Origin: Campylobacter sp. RM16187
GTDB lineage: Bacteria; Campylobacterota; Campylobacteria; Campylobacterales; Campylobacteraceae
DNA: 64,000 nt
Assembly: GCF_025319965.1 (NCBI RefSeq)
Contig: NZ_CP012549.1
Coordinates: forward strand, 558,001-622,000
Direction: 5' to 3'
This document shows positions 63,438 to 64,000 of the stretch, in pieces. A program made the position numbers and the translations under genes. How positions within the stretch are numbered: the first letter of the stretch is position 1; every line of letters begins with the position of its first letter. The notes under the pieces are model-generated. The model made no database searches. It saw only the letters and a program-made list of their open reading frames with translations, and had not been told where the DNA came from.

Positions 63438-64000
63438 TAAAAGCTATATTTAACTCCAAGCCCAAAAGTTCTGCCCTTATCATACTCTACAAGCACGCCG
63501 TAAGATCTATCAAAGACATTCATCGGATACTCTTTATCGGCTATGTTTTTAGTGTATAGATATACGTCGAAATTTTTCTTCATATAGCCTATCTTAGCGT
63601 CAGCGGTGAAGTAGCTTGCTCTAGCGACTGAGTTTTGAGGATCAAAGTATGTTTTTCCGATGACGTTACCGTCTATCCTTGCATATAGTCCAAACGGCGC
63701 ATAATACGAAGCTCCAAGCGAGAATTTATACTCAGGGTTGTATTCGATTTTGTTGCCTTTGTTGTTTTTGCCGTTAGGGCTAATATAATTGCCGTATTTT
63801 GTTCTAAGTAAGCTTGCAGCCATGTTTATAGCAAGCTCTTTTGTGGCTCTTACTACGCCTTCTAGCTCAACGCCCATTGAGGTTGCCTTATCGGCGTTTC
63901 CTGTTATGAAATTTGCCGGATTTTTAGGATCGATCATGTAGATATGGGTATCTTTTATATCCATATAAAACGCAGCCGCTGAAAATCTAAAACTATCATA
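63437..64000 (-). CDS. TonB-dependent outer-membrane receptor (C-terminal part, continues past window)
   Basis: The last 187 residues of a TonB-dependent receptor barrel. The frame is open to the window edge (YDSFRFSAAAFYMDIKDTHI...), so the annotated ATG at 63964 is internal. Features include GVELEGVVRATKELAINMAASLL, NPEYKFSLGASYYAPFGLYARIDGNVIGKTYFD, and the C-terminal TonB box-type ending FGLGVKYSF with terminal Phe, required for outer-membrane insertion. Substrate is unknown; the DUF4198 neighbour hints at nickel or cobalt, but siderophores are possible. Confidence 0.88.
   Translation of the reverse strand, partial: YDSFRFSAAAFYMDIKDTHIYMIDPKNPANFITGNADKATSMGVELEGVVRATKELAINMAASLLRTKYGNYISPNGKNNKGNKIEYNPEYKFSLGASYYAPFGLYARIDGNVIGKTYFDPQNSVARASYFTADAKIGYMKKNFDVYLYTKNIADKEYPMNVFDRSYGVLVEYDKGRTFGLGVKYSF

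Noticed and set aside
1-64000. CRISPR array, rRNA operon or insertion sequence
   Set aside because: No regularly spaced repeats, no 16S/23S-like sequence and no transposase with terminal inverted repeats were seen.

Overview
The window looks like a chromosomal segment of a Campylobacter species (Campylobacterota), probably not C. jejuni. The DNA is AT-rich. Gene content and order recall C. jejuni blocks I know from memory: atpE, two NSS transporters, pycB, pckA, argH; and a HIT protein, pheS, pheT, aroA, ispH, rpsA, serA. Also typical are flgS, a split pyruvate carboxylase (only pycB is here), pckA, a TonB receptor and a UGA-encoded SelW-like selenoprotein. No species name can be assigned from the sequence alone.

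Layout. 1-5.8 kb: the end of lptD, a phosphoribosyltransferase-like gene, pnp, a tandem universal stress protein and tRNA-Leu(GAG). 5.8-12.4 kb: atpE on the minus strand, then two tandem NSS sodium symporters, a TRAP permease pair without a binding protein, and a DUF4139 protein. 12.5-18.8 kb: anaplerosis and gluconeogenesis (pycB, pckA), an unusual CAP-domain lipoprotein and argH. 18.8-21.4 kb: hinT, then an AT-rich cassette of unknown genes pushed between hinT and pheS. One of these genes is split by an in-phase A AAA AAG slippery heptamer and is paralogous to its neighbour. 21.5-31.1 kb: pheST-aroA-ispH, rpsA, serA and small membrane or lipoproteins. 31.2-38.3 kb: efp, the hidden SelW-like selenoprotein, a DJ-1 protein, an RRM protein, a GluQ-type enzyme, dnaE and a GNAT. 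38.3-49.2 kb: a cysteine hydrolase, flgS with an overlapping DUF234-like gene, a class V aminotransferase, thiE, a polar amino acid ABC operon with an SNase-like passenger, putP, a DUF2130 protein and an SseB-like protein.

49.3-62.1 kb is a genomic island integrated in the 3' end of a tRNA-Met(CAT) gene. It is bounded by an exact 19-bp direct repeat (49317-49335 and 62075-62093). Paired GGTGGCAA arm-type repeats lie just inside both ends, and no integrase is present. All cargo genes read on the minus strand. The larger part is a tightly coupled seven-gene operon: a 185-aa protein, a UPF1-like SF1 helicase, a 597-aa protein, a 44-aa microprotein, a coiled-coil protein, a ClpB-like AAA+ protein with a mutated Walker A, and a small radical-SAM protein. 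This combination matches no named defence system I can recall and is the best candidate for an undescribed system. The smaller part is a two-gene unit of an ABC-type ATPase with DUF3696 and a protein resembling the MIT_C (phospholipase D-like) fold, which looks like a sensor-effector defence pair.

Right of the island are an aldehyde dehydrogenase 3' remnant with an in-frame stop, a DUF4198 periplasmic protein and a TonB-dependent receptor that runs off the window. No rRNA, CRISPR array or insertion sequence was seen.
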